Shown one piece after another: positions 63,188 to 64,000 of a DNA stretch of 64,000 bases (position 1 is the stretch's first letter; each line of letters starts with the position of its first letter). Source of the DNA: Alphaproteobacteria bacterium. GTDB lineage: Bacteria > Pseudomonadota > Alphaproteobacteria > Rhodobacterales > Rhodobacteraceae. The notes beneath the pieces were generated by a model. That model was not told the origin of the DNA. It did not search any database and worked only from the letters and a program-made list of their open reading frames with translations. The stretch lies in NCBI GenBank assembly GCA_030426685.1, contig JAUHYC010000005.1:62001-126000 (forward strand). The letters are read 5' to 3'. The translations under genes were made by a program, and so were the position numbers.

Positions 63188-64000
63188 ATGCCAAAAGATG
63201 CCAAGATCTATATAAATCAAAACTTGGCTGACGAGGCGGCAATCAGATTCAATGTTCCAACACTAACCAGCAAAACGTTTACCTATCTTCATACTGTACT
63301 TGAACAAGGGCATCTTGCCGGAGGCGGACAATTCACGGTTGCGTGTGAATCGCGCCTGCGTGAACTGACGGGATCTCTCAAGGCGCAGCTGGTTCACTCC
63401 TGTACCGGCGCGTTGGAGATGGCTGCAATCTTGTGCGATCTGGGGCCGGGTGATGAAGTAATCATGCCCTCGTTTACCTTCGTCTCCACAGCCAATGCCG
63501 TGGTCTTGCGAGGGGCAGTACCCGTATTTGTCGACGTGGATCCGCAGACGCTCAACCTTGCTCCCCAGGCGGTTGCTGAGGCTGTTACGGAGCGGACCAA
63601 AGCCATTTTCGCGGTGCACTATGCCGGTGTCCCAGCTGAAATGGCCCCGCTTGCCGAGATTGCGCGCGCTCATGGGTTGATACTTGTCGAGGACGCGGCG
63701 CAAGCGTTGGGCTCGAAATATCACGGTCGACCCTGTGGTAGCCTGGGTGACATCGCAACGTTCAGTTTCCACGAGACAAAGAACGTCACCTCGGGCGAGG
63801 GGGGGGCTTTGACGATAAACCGGCCCGATCTTGTCGAACGCGCTGACATCATCCGCGACAAGGGGACAAACAGGGCGGGATATCTTGAAGGAGCAGTCGA
63901 CAAATACACCTGGGTCGATATCGGATCCTCTTATTCCCCTTCTGAATTGACCGCCGCCATGCTGTTGGCTCAGCTTGAGCACATTGACGAAATCAATGCT
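63188..64000 (+). CDS. wecE: dTDP-4-amino-4,6-dideoxygalactose transaminase-like (WecE family, partial)
   Basis: The frame is open from the ATG at 63188 to the window end (271 codons), so the C-terminus is missing. It reads very close to WecE/RffA: HLAGGGQFTVACES, SCTGALEMAAILCDLGPGDEV, MPSFTFVSTANAVVLRGA, VHYAGVPAEM, the PLP region EDAAQALGS, and SFHETKNVTSGEGGAL with the Schiff-base Lys. VDKYTWVDIGSSY is also conserved. It aminates dTDP-4-keto-6-deoxyglucose, which the RmlA/RmlB enzymes of this locus can supply. About 20 extra N-terminal residues leave the start uncertain. Confidence 0.92.
   Translation, partial: MPKDAKIYINQNLADEAAIRFNVPTLTSKTFTYLHTVLEQGHLAGGGQFTVACESRLRELTGSLKAQLVHSCTGALEMAAILCDLGPGDEVIMPSFTFVSTANAVVLRGAVPVFVDVDPQTLNLAPQAVAEAVTERTKAIFAVHYAGVPAEMAPLAEIARAHGLILVEDAAQALGSKYHGRPCGSLGDIATFSFHETKNVTSGEGGALTINRPDLVERADIIRDKGTNRAGYLEGAVDKYTWVDIGSSYSPSELTAAMLLAQLEHIDEINA

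Overview
The window looks like chromosomal DNA of a marine alphaproteobacterium, most probably a Rhodobacteraceae (roseobacter-type) member. I base this on the GC-rich coding style, the gene families present and the dense use of 4-nt start/stop overlaps. No rRNA, tRNA, insertion sequence, integrase or CRISPR array was recognised. Function calls come from reading the translations for family motifs; no database search was run.

Region 1 (1-7537) is a catabolic and transport block. A branched-chain-amino-acid-type ABC transporter (LivM partial, LivH, substrate-binding protein), a 3-hydroxyanthranilate 3,4-dioxygenase and a DHDPS-superfamily lyase are on the minus strand. Divergent from them are an aspartate-dehydrogenase-like enzyme, a LysR regulator and an aldehyde dehydrogenase. 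The set suggests uptake and breakdown of an aromatic amino acid derivative.

Region 2 (7549-20268, minus strand) is a compact hybrid biosynthetic operon: PKS, GT2 glycosyltransferase, NRPS and phosphopantetheinyl transferase, all translationally coupled. The NRPS is a formyltransferase / adenylation / carrier loading module. A luciferase-like monooxygenase is inserted in its adenylation domain, and the binding pocket reads as glycine. The PKS is KS-AT-KR-DH-ACP-TE. Together they predict a very small product built from N-formylglycine (possibly alpha-hydroxylated) and one extender unit. This is the best candidate for an undescribed system here.

Region 3 (20701-64000) is a large surface-polysaccharide locus. 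It has an acyltransferase and a Wzx-type flippase; an exosortase-locus-style trio (ATPase, chain-length regulator, tyrosine autokinase); and a methyltransferase. A tightly overlapping cassette follows (GDPD-like, HAD, two nucleotidyltransferases, cupin, WavE-like transferase), then a GT-C-like membrane protein and a deacetylase/GT4/GT2 group. Next come a giant secreted PA14/G8/beta-helix protein with hexapeptide repeats, the complete dTDP-rhamnose operon (rfbCBDA), an SGNH-like lipoprotein, another GT4, an ExoY-type initiating sugar transferase and a Wzy/ligase-like protein. A nine-gene minus-strand operon carries a mycobacterial-like polyprenyl-phosphoryl-arabinose set (HAD-UbiA, GtrA, DprE1-like, DprE2-like) with galE, GT2, WecG, an AKR-like protein and a Gfo/Idh oxidoreductase. 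The block ends with an outer-membrane export protein, an outer-membrane barrel and a WecE-type aminotransferase cut by the window edge.

The genes of region 3 fit a Wzx/Wzy-type exopolysaccharide that contains rhamnose or another dTDP-6-deoxyhexose, probably galactose, and possibly arabinofuranose, with acyl trimming or decoration. Two paralogous ~70-residue membrane proteins of unknown role lie at separate points of the locus.
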